From Phreatobacter oligotrophus (GTDB lineage Bacteria > Pseudomonadota > Alphaproteobacteria > Rhizobiales > Phreatobacteraceae), in NCBI RefSeq assembly GCF_003046185.1, contig NZ_PZZL01000012.1:1-57005 (forward strand): a stretch of 57,005 nucleotides of DNA, written 5' to 3'. The translations under genes were made by a program, and so were the position numbers. This document shows positions 34,262-42,278 of the stretch, piece after piece. A model generated the notes under the pieces. That model had not been told where the DNA came from. It made no database searches and worked only from the letters and a program-made list of their open reading frames with translations. Positions within the stretch are counted from its first letter, which is position 1. The number at the start of each line of letters is the position of its first letter.

Positions 34262-36790
34262 ATGCCGGGCCTCAGCAGGGTCGAGGACGCATCCGACCAG
34301 CCGGGATCATCGGCGCGGCGCCTGCCGAAAGGGCTCGCGACGCTGTCCGCAGCCACCGCGACGCTTCTCGCTTCCACCGCGCTTGCCTCGGCCGAGATCG
34401 CCGGGCCGGCCCTTTCCGAGGTCCTCGGTACGATCCGCGCCCATGAATGGGCCGCCTTCGGGCTCAATGTCGGCGTCGTCGTCTTCGGCGTGGTCACCGC
34501 CATCGGCCTCCTGCGCTCGCGCGCCAGCGCCGCCGCCGACGCCCAGAGCGCGCGGCGCGAGATCAACGAGCTGCGCCTCGCCCTCGACCGCAGCGCCGAG
34601 CTGCTCAGCCTCGACCCCCATGTGATCGTCGTCTGGGGCGGCGACCGTGACGAACCCGACATTGCCGGCGACGTGACGCTGGTGACCGACCTGCCCTCGC
34701 CGCGGCGGGTGCTCGCCTTCGGCGCCTGGCTGCCGCCGGAGCCCGCCGCCGAGCTGGAGCGCGCCGTCGACGCGCTGCGCCAGTCCGGAACGCCCTTCAT
34801 CCTCGACCTCGTCAGCCAGGGCGGCCAGCCCATCGAGGCGGAGGGCCGTCCCATCGGCGGGCGGGCCGTGCTGCGGCTGCGCCATGTCGCCGGCGCCCGC
34901 GCCGAGCTCGTGCGGTTGCGGGCGGAGCACGACGCGCTGGTGCGCGAGACGGCGGCTGTCCGCTCTTTCCTCGGCAGCCTCGCCTTGCCCGTCTGGCTGC
35001 GCGACGCCGACGGCCGCATCACCTGGGTCAACACCGCCTATGCCGCGGCCACCGACGCCGCCGACGGCGAACAGGCGGTCTCCTCGGGCGCCGAGCTCCT
35101 CGCCGCCGCCGACCGCAACGAAGCCGCCAAGGCCCGCAGCGCCCGCACGCCCTTCGCCCGCCGCGTCGCCGCTGTGGCGGCCGGGCAGCGGCGCATCTTC
35201 GACGTGGTGGAGCGGCCGGCCGGCCTCGGCTCGGCGGGCATGGCCGTGGACGTGACCGAACTTGAGACCATCCGCTCCGAGCTCTCGGTCGAGATGGAGA
35301 CGCACAAGCGCACCCTCGACCAGCTCGCCACGGCGGTGGCCATCTTCGATGCCGGCAAGCGCCTGGTCTTCAACAACGAGGCCTTCCGCCAGCTCTGGGA
35401 CCTCGAACCCGCCTTCCTGCACCAGGCGCCGACCGACGGCGACATCCTCGACCGGCTGCGCGAGCGCAGGCTGTTGCCCGAGCAGTCGAATTTCCGCGAG
35501 TGGAAGCGCGCGCTGCACCAGATCTACGAGGCCGTGGACACCGAGCCGCGCATCCTCGAATGGCCGCTCCCCGATGGCCGCTTCCTGCGCGTCGTGCAGA
35601 ACCCCGATCCCGCCGGCGGCGTCACCTATGTCTTCGAGGACCTCACCCAGCGCCTGCAGCTGGAGACGCAGGTCCAGGCACTCGGCCGCGTCCAGCGCGA
35701 GACCATCGACAATCTCGACGAGGCGGTCGCGGTGTTTGGTCCGGACGGCCGGCTGTCGCTGTCGAACCGCGCCTTCGCGGCGCTCTGGGAGATCAAGGAC
35801 ACGCTGCTCGAGGGACGGCCGACCATCGAGCATGTGGCGGCCCTCTGCCTGTCCTATGTCCGCGATGCGCGTGTGTGGACCGACATCCGCGGCGCCGTCA
35901 CCGCGGTGGCCGACGAGCGCCAGCCGCGCTCGGTACGCATCGACCGCAACGACGGCTCGGTGATCGACACCCGCACGGCGCCGCTGCCCGGCGGCGCGAC
36001 CCTGGTGACCTTCCGCAATGTCACCGACATGGTCATGGTCGAGCGGGCGCTGACCGAGCGCAACGAGGCGCTGGAATCGGCGGCCAAGCTGCGCAACGAC
36101 TTCGTGCACCACGTCTCCTACCAGCTGCGCACGCCGCTCACGACGATCATCGGCTTCGCCCAGGTGCTGGACGACCCGTCCATCGGCCCGCTCAACGACA
36201 AGCAGCGCGAATATCTCGGCTATATCGGCGCCTCCTCGACATCGCTGCTGTCGATCATCGACGACGTGCTCGACCTCGCCACCATCGACGCTGGCGTCAT
36301 GCAACTCGAACTGTCCGAGGTCGACATCCGGGCGGCGATTCAGGCGGCGGTGGACGCGGTGCGCGACCGCATCGCCGAGAACCAGATCCGTCTCGAGACC
36401 CGCATCGCCCGCGATATCGGCACGTTCAAGGCCGATGCCCAACGCATCCGCCAGGTGCTGTTCAACCTGCTGACCAATGCCATCGGCTTTTCCGACCGGG
36501 GCGGGCTGGTGGTGCTCGACGCGGCGCGCGAGGGCGAGGAGATCATCTTCAAGGTGCGCGACCAGGGCCGGGGCATCGCGCCCGATCTGGTCGGCCGCAT
36601 GTTCGAGCGCTTCGAGACGCGGACCAGCGGCACGCGCCACCGCGGCGCCGGGCTCGGCCTGTCCATCGTCCAGAGCTTCGTCCACCTGCATCGCGGCCGG
36701 ATCGAGGTGGAGAGCGCGCCGGGGGCTGGCACGCAGGTCAAGGTGTCGCTGCCCGCCAATCTCGAGGATCTCTCGAAAGCCGCCGAATGA
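34262..36790 (+). CDS. divL: DivL-type kinase with Tyr in place of phospho-acceptor His
   Basis: An 842-residue kinase-like protein resembling DivL, which binds DivK and tunes CckA and so CtrA in the alphaproteobacterial cell cycle. Two hydrophobic segments lie at about 30-50 and 62-83. PAS-like regions follow (VWLRDADGRITWVNTAYAAA; LDQLATAVAIFDAGKRLVF; LDEAVAVFGPDGRLSLSNRA). The dimerisation motif reads HHVSYQLRTPLTTIIGF: the His of SHELRTP is Tyr620 and the next Glu is Gln, as in Caulobacter DivL (Tyr550). The ATPase domain is intact (LFNLLTNAIGFS, VRDQGRGI, GAGLGLSIV). Start ATG 34262; GTG 34232 is also in frame. Coupled to the next gene by ATGA. Confidence 0.9.
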   Translation: MPGLSRVEDASDQPGSSARRLPKGLATLSAATATLLASTALASAEIAGPALSEVLGTIRAHEWAAFGLNVGVVVFGVVTAIGLLRSRASAAADAQSARREINELRLALDRSAELLSLDPHVIVVWGGDRDEPDIAGDVTLVTDLPSPRRVLAFGAWLPPEPAAELERAVDALRQSGTPFILDLVSQGGQPIEAEGRPIGGRAVLRLRHVAGARAELVRLRAEHDALVRETAAVRSFLGSLALPVWLRDADGRITWVNTAYAAATDAADGEQAVSSGAELLAAADRNEAAKARSARTPFARRVAAVAAGQRRIFDVVERPAGLGSAGMAVDVTELETIRSELSVEMETHKRTLDQLATAVAIFDAGKRLVFNNEAFRQLWDLEPAFLHQAPTDGDILDRLRERRLLPEQSNFREWKRALHQIYEAVDTEPRILEWPLPDGRFLRVVQNPDPAGGVTYVFEDLTQRLQLETQVQALGRVQRETIDNLDEAVAVFGPDGRLSLSNRAFAALWEIKDTLLEGRPTIEHVAALCLSYVRDARVWTDIRGAVTAVADERQPRSVRIDRNDGSVIDTRTAPLPGGATLVTFRNVTDMVMVERALTERNEALESAAKLRNDFVHHVSYQLRTPLTTIIGFAQVLDDPSIGPLNDKQREYLGYIGASSTSLLSIIDDVLDLATIDAGVMQLELSEVDIRAAIQAAVDAVRDRIAENQIRLETRIARDIGTFKADAQRIRQVLFNLLTNAIGFSDRGGLVVLDAAREGEEIIFKVRDQGRGIAPDLVGRMFERFETRTSGTRHRGAGLGLSIVQSFVHLHRGRIEVESAPGAGTQVKVSLPANLEDLSKAAE

Positions 36791-38295
36791 CAGACGCCTT
36801 CCGCCACGCCCGCCTGCTCGCCAACGAGGCCGAGACGCGCCAGCTCGCGATGGACCTCGCCATGGCGGTCCAGCCGAACGACGTGGTGACGCTGGAGGGC
36901 GATCTCGGCGCCGGCAAGTCCACCCTCGCCCGGGCGCTGATCCGCGCCATCGCCGAGGACGACATGCTGGAGGTGCCGAGCCCGACCTTCGCCATCGTCC
37001 AGCCCTACGACCTCGCCCGACTGCCGGTGGTCCATGCCGACCTCTACCGCCTGACCTCCCCCGACGAGATCGCCGAGATCGGCTGGGACGAGGTCTCCGA
37101 CCGGGCCCTGCTCATCGTCGAATGGCCCGACCGGCTCGACGGCGCGCTCTCCGGCGACCGCCTGGAGATCATCCTCACGCTGGCGCCGGGGCGCGGCCCC
37201 AATGCCCGCAACGCCGTCCTCGTCGGCCACGGCACCTGGGGCCCGCGGCTGGAGCGCCTCGTGGCGCTGCGCGGCTTCCTCGACAATGCCGGCTGGGGCG
37301 GCTCGCTGCGCCGGCACCTGCAGGGGGACGCCTCCTCGCGCTCCTACGAGCGCCTGCTCGACGGCCAGCGCCGCGCCGTGCTGATGAACGCGCCGAAGAA
37401 GCCCGACGGGCCCGTGGTGAAGAACGGCCTGCCCTACAGCCGCATCGCCCATCTCGCCGAGGACATGGTGCCCTTCGTCGCCATGGCCGAGGGCCTGCGT
37501 GACATCGGCCTGTCGACGCCGGAGATCGAGGCGGTGGACCTCGACCAGGGCTTCCTGGTCATCGAGGATCTCGGCCGCGAGGGTGTCATCCGCGACGGCG
37601 CGCCGATCGCCGAGCGCTACATGGCGGCGGTCGACGTGCTGGCGCTGATCCATTCGCGGCCGCGGCCCTCGCAGCTGGCGACGCCGAAGGGCCCCTATAC
37701 CCTGCCGGCCTATGACCGCGACGCGCTGACCATCGAGGTGGAGCTGCTCCTCGACTGGTACCTGCCGATGAAGGGCGCCCGCATCCCGGCGAGCGAGAAA
37801 TATGTCTTTCTGCAGCGCTGGACCGAGCTGTTCGAGGAGGTGGAGCGCGCGCCGCAGACCTGGGTCCTGCGCGATTTCCACTCGCCGAACCTCATCTGGC
37901 TGGAGGGCCGCGAGGGCGTGGAGCGCGTCGGCCTGATCGACTTCCAGGACGCGGTCATGGGCCCCGCCGCCTATGACGTCGCCTCCCTGCTGCAGGATGC
38001 GCGCATCACCGTGCCGGAGGACCTCGAGCTGCAGCTGCTGTCGCGCTATGCGGCCGCCCGCCGCGCCGCCGATCCCAGCTTCGACATGGCAGCCTTCGCC
38101 CGGCTCTACGCCATCATGGGCGCGCAGCGTGCCACCAAGATCCTTGGCATCTTCGCCCGCCTCGACAAGCGCGACGGCAAGCCCCAGTACCTCGCCCACC
38201 TGCCGCGCATCTGGGCCTATCTCCAGCGCTGCCTCGCCCATCCCGCGCTGGAGCGGGTGAAGCGCTGGGTCGACGACCGCGTGACGGCGCCGTGA
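36787..38295 (+). CDS. TsaE fused to an AmgK-type sugar kinase
   Basis: A 502-residue two-domain protein. Residues about 1-150 are TsaE, the ATPase of t6A synthesis: Walker A GDLGAGKSTLAR with Lys44, VPSPTFAIV, HADLYRL and IVEWPDRL. Residues about 170-495 are an aminoglycoside-phosphotransferase-like kinase: LQGDASSRSYERL, catalytic loop LRDFHSPNLIWL and metal-binding GLIDFQDAVMGP. The kinase domain matches AmgK, which phosphorylates MurNAc/GlcNAc in cell-wall recycling, and the next gene is MurU-like, which supports this. The ATG at 36787 overlaps the divL stop and the 3' end overlaps the next gene. Confidence 0.9.
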   Translation: MTDAFRHARLLANEAETRQLAMDLAMAVQPNDVVTLEGDLGAGKSTLARALIRAIAEDDMLEVPSPTFAIVQPYDLARLPVVHADLYRLTSPDEIAEIGWDEVSDRALLIVEWPDRLDGALSGDRLEIILTLAPGRGPNARNAVLVGHGTWGPRLERLVALRGFLDNAGWGGSLRRHLQGDASSRSYERLLDGQRRAVLMNAPKKPDGPVVKNGLPYSRIAHLAEDMVPFVAMAEGLRDIGLSTPEIEAVDLDQGFLVIEDLGREGVIRDGAPIAERYMAAVDVLALIHSRPRPSQLATPKGPYTLPAYDRDALTIEVELLLDWYLPMKGARIPASEKYVFLQRWTELFEEVERAPQTWVLRDFHSPNLIWLEGREGVERVGLIDFQDAVMGPAAYDVASLLQDARITVPEDLELQLLSRYAAARRAADPSFDMAAFARLYAIMGAQRATKILGIFARLDKRDGKPQYLAHLPRIWAYLQRCLAHPALERVKRWVDDRVTAP

Positions 38296-39005
38296 GAACG
38301 ATCGACAGCGCCATGGTGCTTGCGGCGGGTCTCGGCACGCGGATGCGGCCGATCACCGACCGCATTCCCAAGCCGCTCGTCGAGGTCGCCGGCAAGACGC
38401 TGCTCGACCATGTGCTCGACCCGCTGGCCGAGGCCGGCGTGATCCGCGCCGTGGTCAATGTCCACCACCTCGCCGACCAGATCGAGCGGGCCGTGGCGGG
38501 ACGGACGAGGCCGGCAGTCACCATCTCCGACGAGCGCGCGCAAATCCTCGATTCCGGCGGCGGCGTCGCCCGGGCGCTCGATCATCTCGGCGAGACCTTC
38601 CTCATCCGCAACGCCGATTCCTTCTGGCGAGACCGCGCGGGATCGAACATCGCCCGGCTTGTCGAGGCCTTCGATCCGGCCTTGATGGACACGCTGCTGC
38701 TGCTCGCGCCGATGGAGGGCAGCGTCGGCTTCGACGGGCCGGGTGATTTCTTCCGCGACGAGGCGGGCCGCCTCACCCGGCGGGGCGCGGCGCCGCGCGC
38801 GCCCTTCGCCTATGCCGGCGCGGCGGTGATGCGGAAGGCTGATTTCGCGGGACGCCAGGCCGGCGAGATCTTCTCGCTCAACGCGCTGTGGAACGCTTCC
38901 CTCGCGCAGGGGCGGCTCTTCGGCCTGGTGCTCGACGGGCTCTGGCTGCATGTCGGCACGCCCGCCGCCATCGGCGAGGCGGAAGCGGCACTCGCCGCCT
39001 TCTGA
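38292..39005 (+). CDS. murU: MurU-type nucleotidyltransferase
   Basis: A 237-residue sugar-1-phosphate nucleotidyltransferase. [20 protein letters not shown] is the nucleotide-binding loop, and [16 protein letters not shown] and LWLHVGTP are further family motifs. MurU makes UDP-MurNAc from MurNAc-1-phosphate made by AmgK, bypassing MurA in peptidoglycan salvage. It starts with GTG at 38292, overlapping the kinase stop (GTGA), which fits consecutive steps of one pathway. Confidence 0.88.
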   Translation: MRTIDSAMVLAAGLGTRMRPITDRIPKPLVEVAGKTLLDHVLDPLAEAGVIRAVVNVHHLADQIERAVAGRTRPAVTISDERAQILDSGGGVARALDHLGETFLIRNADSFWRDRAGSNIARLVEAFDPALMDTLLLLAPMEGSVGFDGPGDFFRDEAGRLTRRGAAPRAPFAYAGAAVMRKADFAGRQAGEIFSLNALWNASLAQGRLFGLVLDGLWLHVGTPAAIGEAEAALAAF

Positions 39006-39090
39006 CTTCCCTTTCCGCCCCCGCGGGTGTATGTGCCCGCCTCCCATCCGCTTCCACCCGGTCCGATCCCGGGCGAAGGACGTCACGACC

Positions 39091-39507
39091 ATGGCCAAAC
39101 GATTCGACACGGGCTCCGGCCCGTCCCAGCGGCAATTGCGCGTCGGCGAGCTGATGCGCCACGGTCTCGCCGAAATCCTGTCGCGCGGCGAGATCCAGGA
39201 CCCGGTGCTGGAGACCACCATCGTCACCGTTCCGGAAGTCCGCATGTCGCCGGACCTGAAGATCGCCACCTGCTTCGTCATGCCGCTCGGCGGCCAGAAC
39301 CAGGAGGCGGTGATCCAGGCGCTCGCCCGCAACAAGCGCTACCTGCGGGGCGAGCTCGCGCACCGCACGAACCTCAAGTTCGCGCCCGACCTGCGCTTCC
39401 GCATCGACACCTCCTTCGAGGAGGGCTCGCGCATCGACCGCCTGCTCGACAGCGAGGCGGTGCAGCGCGACGTGCGCCGCGACGGCGGCAAGGACGACGA
39501 GGCATGA
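39091..39507 (+). CDS. rbfA: Ribosome-binding factor A
   Basis: A 138-residue RbfA, which matures the 5' end of 16S rRNA on the 30S subunit and helps in cold shock. Family segments are [20 protein letters not shown] near the start, [20 protein letters not shown] in the KH-like core and [20 protein letters not shown] near the end. The ATG at 39091 is the family start. The stop overlaps the truB start. Confidence 0.95.
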   Translation: MAKRFDTGSGPSQRQLRVGELMRHGLAEILSRGEIQDPVLETTIVTVPEVRMSPDLKIATCFVMPLGGQNQEAVIQALARNKRYLRGELAHRTNLKFAPDLRFRIDTSFEEGSRIDRLLDSEAVQRDVRRDGGKDDEA

Positions 39508-40427
39508 ACCAGCCGCGCTCCAAGAAGGTCGATGTCCACGGCTGGGTGGTGCTCGACAAGGATTTCGACATGACCTCGACCCATGCGGTGTCGCAGGTCC
39601 GCCGCCTGTTCAACGCCAAGAAGGGCGGCCATGCCGGCACGCTCGACCCGCGCGCCACGGGCCTGCTGCCGATCGCGCTGGGGGAGGCGACCAAGACCGT
39701 CCCCTTCGTCATGGACGGCCGCAAGACCTATCGCTTCACCGTCGCCTGGGGCGCCGAGACCGCGACCGACGACACCGAGGGCGAGGTCACGCAGCGCTCC
39801 GACACCCGCCCGACGCGCGAGGCCGTCGAGGCCCTGCTGCCGCGCTATACCGGCACGATCATGCAGGTGCCGCCGAAATTCTCCGCCATCAAGATCGGCG
39901 GCGAGCGCGCCTATGATCTCGCCCGCGACGGCGAGGAGGTGACGCTGGAGGCCCGTCCCATCACGGTGGAAAGCCTGAAGCTCGTCGCCTTCTCCGCCGA
40001 GAGCGCCGCCTTCGAGGCCGAATGCGGCAAGGGCACCTATGTCAGGGCGATCGCCCGCGATATCGGCCGCGACCTCGGCTGCCTCGGCCATGTCACCGAG
40101 CTGCGCCGCACCCGCGTCGGCCCCTTCGGCGAGGACGACACGGTGTCGCTGGAGGAGCTGCGCGAGCTCGCCGAGGGCCAGATCGCCGACCAGACGCTGG
40201 AGGACGCGCTCCTGCCCGTCGAGGCGGCGCTGTCGGAGGTGCCGGAGGTCAAGGTGAACCGCGACGTGGCGGGCCGGCTGCTGCGCGGCCAGAGCACGAT
40301 CCTGCGCGGCCGCGATGCGCCGATCGAGGGCACGGTCTGGGCCTCCTGCGGCGGCGATCCCATCGCGCTCTGCGAGGTGGAGGCCGGCGAACTCGTGCCG
40401 CGCCGCGTCTTCGTCTTCGGCCCCTGA
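39504..40427 (+). CDS. truB: tRNA pseudouridine-55 synthase
   Basis: A 307-residue TruB, which isomerises U55 of the tRNA T-loop. Catalytic Asp48 sits in [20 protein letters not shown]. Other hallmarks are [20 protein letters not shown] and [20 protein letters not shown]. It is coupled to rbfA by a four-base overlap. The usual next gene, rpsO, is not here; a tRNA-Leu gene follows, with a terminator after it. Confidence 0.96.
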   Translation: MNQPRSKKVDVHGWVVLDKDFDMTSTHAVSQVRRLFNAKKGGHAGTLDPRATGLLPIALGEATKTVPFVMDGRKTYRFTVAWGAETATDDTEGEVTQRSDTRPTREAVEALLPRYTGTIMQVPPKFSAIKIGGERAYDLARDGEEVTLEARPITVESLKLVAFSAESAAFEAECGKGTYVRAIARDIGRDLGCLGHVTELRRTRVGPFGEDDTVSLEELRELAEGQIADQTLEDALLPVEAALSEVPEVKVNRDVAGRLLRGQSTILRGRDAPIEGTVWASCGGDPIALCEVEAGELVPRRVFVFGP

Positions 40428-40459
40428 GGGCGGCGATGCGCTTTCCCGGCAAAGGCACG

Positions 40460-40488
40460 TTGACGTGCCCCGCCGGGCTCGCTATGAG
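40460..40488 (+). promoter_or_regulatory. Sigma-70-type promoter of tRNA-Leu
   Basis: TTGACG (40460-40465) and TATGAG (40483-40488) are separated by exactly 17 bases. The predicted start, near 40495, is only a few bases before the mature tRNA. Confidence 0.75.
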
Positions 40489-40498
40489 AGCCGCCTTC

Positions 40499-40583
40499 GC
40501 CCAGATGGCGGAATTGGTAGACGCGCTGGTTTCAGGTACCAGTGATGAAAGTCGTGGAGGTTCGAGTCCTCTTCTGGGCACCA
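40499..40583 (+). tRNA. tRNA-Leu (anticodon CAG)
   Basis: An 85-base class II tRNA with CCA encoded at 40581-40583. GCCCAGA pairs with TCTGGGC in the acceptor stem. The anticodon arm is CTGGT-TTCAGGT-ACCAG, giving anticodon CAG (Leu, reading CUG). The long variable arm (around GTGATGAAAGTCGT) and the T loop GTTCGAG are present. It has its own promoter and terminator. Confidence 0.97.
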
Positions 40584-40592
40584 ATTTCGCAG

Positions 40593-40629
40593 CGCCCGCG
40601 TGCCACCCGCACGCGGGCGTTTGCTTTTC
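40593..40629 (+). terminator. Intrinsic terminator of tRNA-Leu
   Basis: CGCCCGCGTGC (40593-40603) and GCACGCGGGCG (40609-40619) form an eleven-pair stem with a five-base loop, followed by TTTGCTTTT. Confidence 0.85.
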
Positions 40630-40694
40630 CGGCCCCAGGAACAACAGGTGCGGCGCGGGGTTGAACGGGTCCTGACCTCAACGAGGACCTCCTG

Positions 40695-40973
40695 ATGAAG
40701 TGTCTCGCCCTCGGCGCTTTCGCCGCCGCCCTTCTGGTTTCCGCACCGAGCTTCGCCCAGGACCTGCGCATCCGCGCCGGCGAGGGCGGCGTGCGCATCC
40801 GCGCCGAGGACAGCCGTGCCGGCTGGCGGCGCGATCGCGGTCCGGACCGGGTCATCATCCGTGAGCGGCGCGGCCCGCGCGTCATCGTCCGCGAGCGCTG
40901 CCGCAATGTGGTAATCCGCACCGAGCGGCCGAACGGCACGGTGGTCATTCGCCGCGAGCGCCGCTGCTCCTGA
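40695..40973 (+). CDS. Small exported Arg-rich protein
   Basis: A 92-residue protein with a Sec signal peptide (MKCLALGAFAAALLVSAPSF, cut after AFAQ near residue 22). The mature part has about 35% Arg+Glu and a repeating pattern of hydrophobic-Arg strands: RVIIRERR, RVIVRERC, NVVIRTER, TVVIRRER. Two Cys (in RERCRN and at the C-terminus) may form a disulfide. The pattern suggests an extended beta structure with one charged face. I do not recognise the family. AGGAGG at 40683-40688 precedes the ATG. Confidence 0.75.
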   Translation: MKCLALGAFAAALLVSAPSFAQDLRIRAGEGGVRIRAEDSRAGWRRDRGPDRVIIRERRGPRVIVRERCRNVVIRTERPNGTVVIRRERRCS

Positions 40974-41013
40974 CCTCAAGCCTCGCGCAGCCTCGCCGCG
41001 CGGCGGGGCTGCG

Positions 41014-41301
41014 TCAGGGCCCCGGCTCCGGGGCGACGAGGAAACGGACGCCCATGGTGGCGCCGTCGCGCCAGACCACCTCGCAATGGCGCTGGGCCTG
41101 GCGGCCGATGGCAAGGCGCAGGAGGAATTCCTCGCCGATCTGGTCGGGATCGCGGGCGATAAGCCGCGCGCCGGTCTGCGACACGTCCAGAATGGTGCAG
41201 GCCGTCTCGACACCGTCCGCGAGGTTCTCGATGCGGGCGCTGTAGCGTAGATCCTGACGCCGGCCGCCGCGCCGCCGCTCGCTGATGCTCTGCCTTGCCA
41301 T
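41014..41301 (-). CDS. PilZ domain protein
   Basis: A 95-residue single-domain PilZ protein, predicted to bind cyclic di-GMP. The RxxxR part of the binding motif is seen in RRQDLRYSARI, and the second motif (D/N-x-S-x-x-G) in ILDVSQTGARL. The ATG at 41301 is supported by GGGAGGTGGGA upstream; an in-frame extension to 41415 does not look coding. Stand-alone PilZ proteins act as c-di-GMP receptors in motility, polysaccharide and cell-cycle control; no partner is nearby. Confidence 0.88.
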   Translation of the reverse strand: MARQSISERRRGGRRQDLRYSARIENLADGVETACTILDVSQTGARLIARDPDQIGEEFLLRLAIGRQAQRHCEVVWRDGATMGVRFLVAPEPGP

Positions 41302-41534
41302 TGCGGGATGTCCCACCTCCCATCTGCAACCTAGCGTCATTCCGTTGCGAAAGGCTTTCCGCGCGAGGGAATGTGGCCCGGCGCCCTGCGGCGGGACCCG
41401 GCTGCGAGGCGGCATGCCGCAGCGGACTGGCGGCCTCCGAAAAAGGCCTTATCTGAAGGCCACGATGCAGTTACACTGGAGGTCCCTCGCGGCGTGCTGC
41501 GGATCGTGACGGGCCTGTTTCTCTCAACGGCGAC

Positions 41535-42257
41535 ATGACCAACGTGTTCGACATCTACACGATCATTTTCCTCGCCCTCGCGGTGTTCATCTTCTTCCGG
41601 CTGCGGAGCGTGCTCGGCACGAAGACCGGCTCGGAGCAGGATCCGTTCCGGCCGCGCGACCTTCCTCCCGGTGCCCGGCCTCCGGGTGCGCCCGGCCCGC
41701 AGGGCGGCGAGGTGATCCCTCTGCCGAACCGCGGTCCCGCGCCGGCTCCCGTGGCCGTCGATCCGGCCGAGCCGCGCTGGGGCGCCTTTGCCGCCCCCGG
41801 CACGCCGCTCGCCCGCGGCTTCGACGGCATCGCCTCGCGCGATCCCTCCTTCGAGCCCGGCGGCTTCATCGGCGGCGCCAAGGCGGCCTATGAGATGATC
41901 GTCCTCGCCTTCGCCTCGGGTGACCGCCGCATGCTGCGCGACCTGCTCGCCAAGGACGTGTTCGACGGCTTCGAGGCGGCGATCCGCGATCGCGAGACGC
42001 GCGGCGAGCAGGTGGAGACCCGTTTCGTCGGCATCGAGCGCGCCGAGATCGTCGACGCCCAGCTGCGCGGCGACCAGGCGCAGGTGACGATGAAGTTCGT
42101 CTCCCAGCTCGTCACCGCCACCCGCGACCGCAGCGGCACGGTGGTGGACGGCTCGCCGGACAAGGTCGTCGACGTGACGGATGTGTGGACCTTCGCCCGC
42201 AACGTCACCGACCGCGATCCGAACTGGCGCCTGATCGCCACCGAAGCCGGCGGCTGA
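41535..42257 (+). CDS. Tim44-like domain membrane-anchored protein
   Basis: A 240-residue protein with one N-terminal membrane helix (IYTIIFLALAVFIFFRLRSV, about residues 7-26), a Pro-rich linker (about 40-80) and a Tim44-like domain from about residue 105 (GGFIGGAKAAYEMIVLAFAS, LRDLLAKDVFDGFEAAIRDR, VWTFARNV). Tim44/TimA-type proteins in alphaproteobacteria are membrane adaptors related to the mitochondrial import component. It precedes mltA and an Smr gene in a compact cluster that recurs in this order. Confidence 0.88.
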   Translation: MTNVFDIYTIIFLALAVFIFFRLRSVLGTKTGSEQDPFRPRDLPPGARPPGAPGPQGGEVIPLPNRGPAPAPVAVDPAEPRWGAFAAPGTPLARGFDGIASRDPSFEPGGFIGGAKAAYEMIVLAFASGDRRMLRDLLAKDVFDGFEAAIRDRETRGEQVETRFVGIERAEIVDAQLRGDQAQVTMKFVSQLVTATRDRSGTVVDGSPDKVVDVTDVWTFARNVTDRDPNWRLIATEAGG

Positions 42258-42278
42258 TCCTCTCCCGGGGGACGGCCC

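Noticed and set aside
35500-36786. In-frame upstream extension of the tsaE-amgK gene to 931 codons
   Set aside because: That part is divL in another frame; TsaE begins normally at 36787.
34307-38241. Antisense frames of 794 and 633 codons opposite divL and the tsaE-amgK fusion
   Set aside because: Shadows of high-GC third positions; composition is Arg/Gly/Ala/Val without recognisable motifs.
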